Below, in pieces: positions 4,751 to 5,597 of a stretch of DNA of 5,597 nucleotides. Each line of letters starts with the position of its first letter. The stretch's first letter is position 1. The notes under the pieces were generated by a model. That model saw only the letters and a list, made by a program, of their open reading frames with translations, was not told where the DNA came from and did no database searches. This stretch comes from Candidatus Hecatellales archaeon (GTDB lineage Archaea; Thermoproteota; Bathyarchaeia; Hecatellales; Hecatellaceae): positions 1 to 5,597 of the forward strand of contig QMYF01000049.1 of the NCBI GenBank assembly GCA_003662515.1, given 5' to 3'. A program made the translations under genes and the position numbers.

Positions 4751-4766
4751 AGGCTGGCCGCAGCCT
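4751..4766 (-). terminator. hairpin and T-rich stretch after the transporter gene
   Basis: On the minus strand AGGCTG-CGGC-CAGCCT forms a 6-bp stem 15 nt after the transporter stop, followed by T-rich sequence (TTTAGG, TTTG, TTTT) down to about 4730. It is a fair candidate terminator for the gene, which converges on the tRNA. The T runs are broken, so termination may be partial. Confidence 0.35.
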
Positions 4767-4781
4767 ACCCTTCTGGGAACC

Positions 4782-5597
4782 CTAGTAGGCTTTATCCTCG
4801 CAGGTGAAGCTGAAGGCAGGCTTAACCATCATCAGCGAGATTAAACCTGCCACCATAAGGAGAGCTGAAACCTGGCAGGCAGCCGTGAAGGAGCCTGTCA
4901 AATCTCTTAGGAAGCCTGTAAGCCAGGGAGCCGCTATTGAACCTATAAAATGGATGGAGTTTAAGACGCCGTAGGCGGTTCCATGCATGCTTGGATGCGT
5001 TATGTCCGCTGTGAGAGCATAGAAGGGAGCCCAGATGCCCCAGAAGGAGAAACCTGCAAGGAAGATTAGAAGGGCTAGAATAAGTCCGGAAACCTTAGCC
5101 TCCAAGGCGAAGGCCACCGCAAACATGCACAGGATTGAAGCTGTAAAGAACAGGGTTATGGCTGCCCTCCAGCTTAAGCCTCTCCCTCTAAGCTTGTCGC
5201 TTACCACGCCGGAAAACCAGAGGCCTGGAATGGAGGCCAACCCTAAAAGGGAGGCGTAAAGGGAGCCCTGAAAAAGGCTTTTCACCCCCAACTCCATGAA
5301 GATTACGGGAGCCCAAGTCCCTAGAACCCACAAGCTATAGATTACGGGTATACCTGCAAAATAGAGCATCCAAAGGCTTCGATGCTTAAAGAGGACGCTC
5401 TTCCCTCGGGGAGGCTTCTCACCCTCAGCCTGCGGAGGCTCCCTTAAAACCTTCAAAGCTAAAAGGAAGGTTAAGGCTGAGGGAATAGAGAAGGCGAGGA
5501 AAACCATTCTCCAGCCTGCAGCCTCAGCGATGAAACCTCCCAAGGCTATGCCGAGAAACATTCCTATTCCAAGCCCTGTAAAGGAAACCCCTATACC
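4782..5597 (-). CDS. major facilitator superfamily transporter, C-terminal part (cut by window edge)
   Basis: 271 codons are visible and the frame stays open to the right edge, so the N-terminal three or so helices lie outside. The ATG at 5561 is internal, not the start. The first visible part, GLGIGMFLGIALGGFIAEAA followed by GWR, is typical of helices 4-5 of this superfamily. A charged central loop (LREPPQAEGEKPPRGKS) precedes the second half of six helices. That half carries GVVSDKLRGRG, the half-repeat of the G-x-x-x-D-R/K-x-G-R signature between helices 8 and 9, and a late HGTAYGVLNSIHFIGSIAAP helix. Such proteins move small solutes, often with protons; the substrate cannot be told. The protein ends with a short tail and TAG. 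It converges on the tRNA and has no evident tie to the motility genes. Confidence 0.88.
   Translation of the reverse strand, partial: GIGVSFTGLGIGMFLGIALGGFIAEAAGWRMVFLAFSIPSALTFLLALKVLREPPQAEGEKPPRGKSVLFKHRSLWMLYFAGIPVIYSLWVLGTWAPVIFMELGVKSLFQGSLYASLLGLASIPGLWFSGVVSDKLRGRGLSWRAAITLFFTASILCMFAVAFALEAKVSGLILALLIFLAGFSFWGIWAPFYALTADITHPSMHGTAYGVLNSIHFIGSIAAPWLTGFLRDLTGSFTAACQVSALLMVAGLISLMMVKPAFSFTCEDKAY

Noticed and set aside
1..5597. CRISPR arrays, insertion sequences, att sites
   Set aside because: No regularly spaced repeats, no transposase-like or integrase-like sequence, and no repeated tRNA 3' end were seen.

Overview
The window comes from an archaeon. The evidence is an archaellin with a class III signal peptide, ArlG- and ArlF-type stator proteins, TATA-box promoters, frequent TTG starts with strong GGAGG-type ribosome binding sites, and a type II tRNA-Ser. 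The gene order archaellin-ArlG-ArlF (G before F) is the one known from crenarchaeal-type archaellum operons; euryarchaea usually have F before G. This points, as an inference only, to a TACK-group archaeon, perhaps of the Bathyarchaeia type. Base composition is roughly balanced.

Left half (1-2406, minus strand). A compact operon is transcribed leftwards: a 187-residue protein with a probable V4R-like fold, a ParA/MinD-type ATPase (264 aa), a possible 37-codon ORF, a CheF-like protein (218 aa), and an ArlG-like protein that runs off the left edge. Spacings are tight: 11 nt between the first two genes, and a TTGA stop/start overlap between the last two. Three of the four confident genes start at TTG.

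Middle (2407-4285). A 131-bp divergent promoter region separates that operon from a rightward operon of archaellin (arlB), arlG and arlF. The archaellin promoter has a TATA box followed at once by a perfect inverted repeat with 9-bp arms, a strong operator candidate. A T-tract after the archaellin probably ends most transcripts there, so the filament protein would be made in excess over ArlG and ArlF. The motor genes arlH, arlI and arlJ are not in the window.

Right part (4286-5597). A 308-bp stretch without a convincing gene holds a small interrupted reading frame and overlapping hairpins. It is followed by tRNA-Ser(GCT) with an encoded CCA. A major facilitator superfamily transporter on the minus strand fills the rest and runs off the right edge.

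Taken together, the left and middle parts look like one motility locus: filament and stator genes on one side, and on the other a positioning ATPase, a chemotaxis adaptor and a second stator-like gene. The combination of a ParA/MinD ATPase, a V4R-like protein, a CheF-like protein and an ArlG paralogue in one operon is the most unusual thing here. It could be a module that places the archaellum or couples it to signalling.
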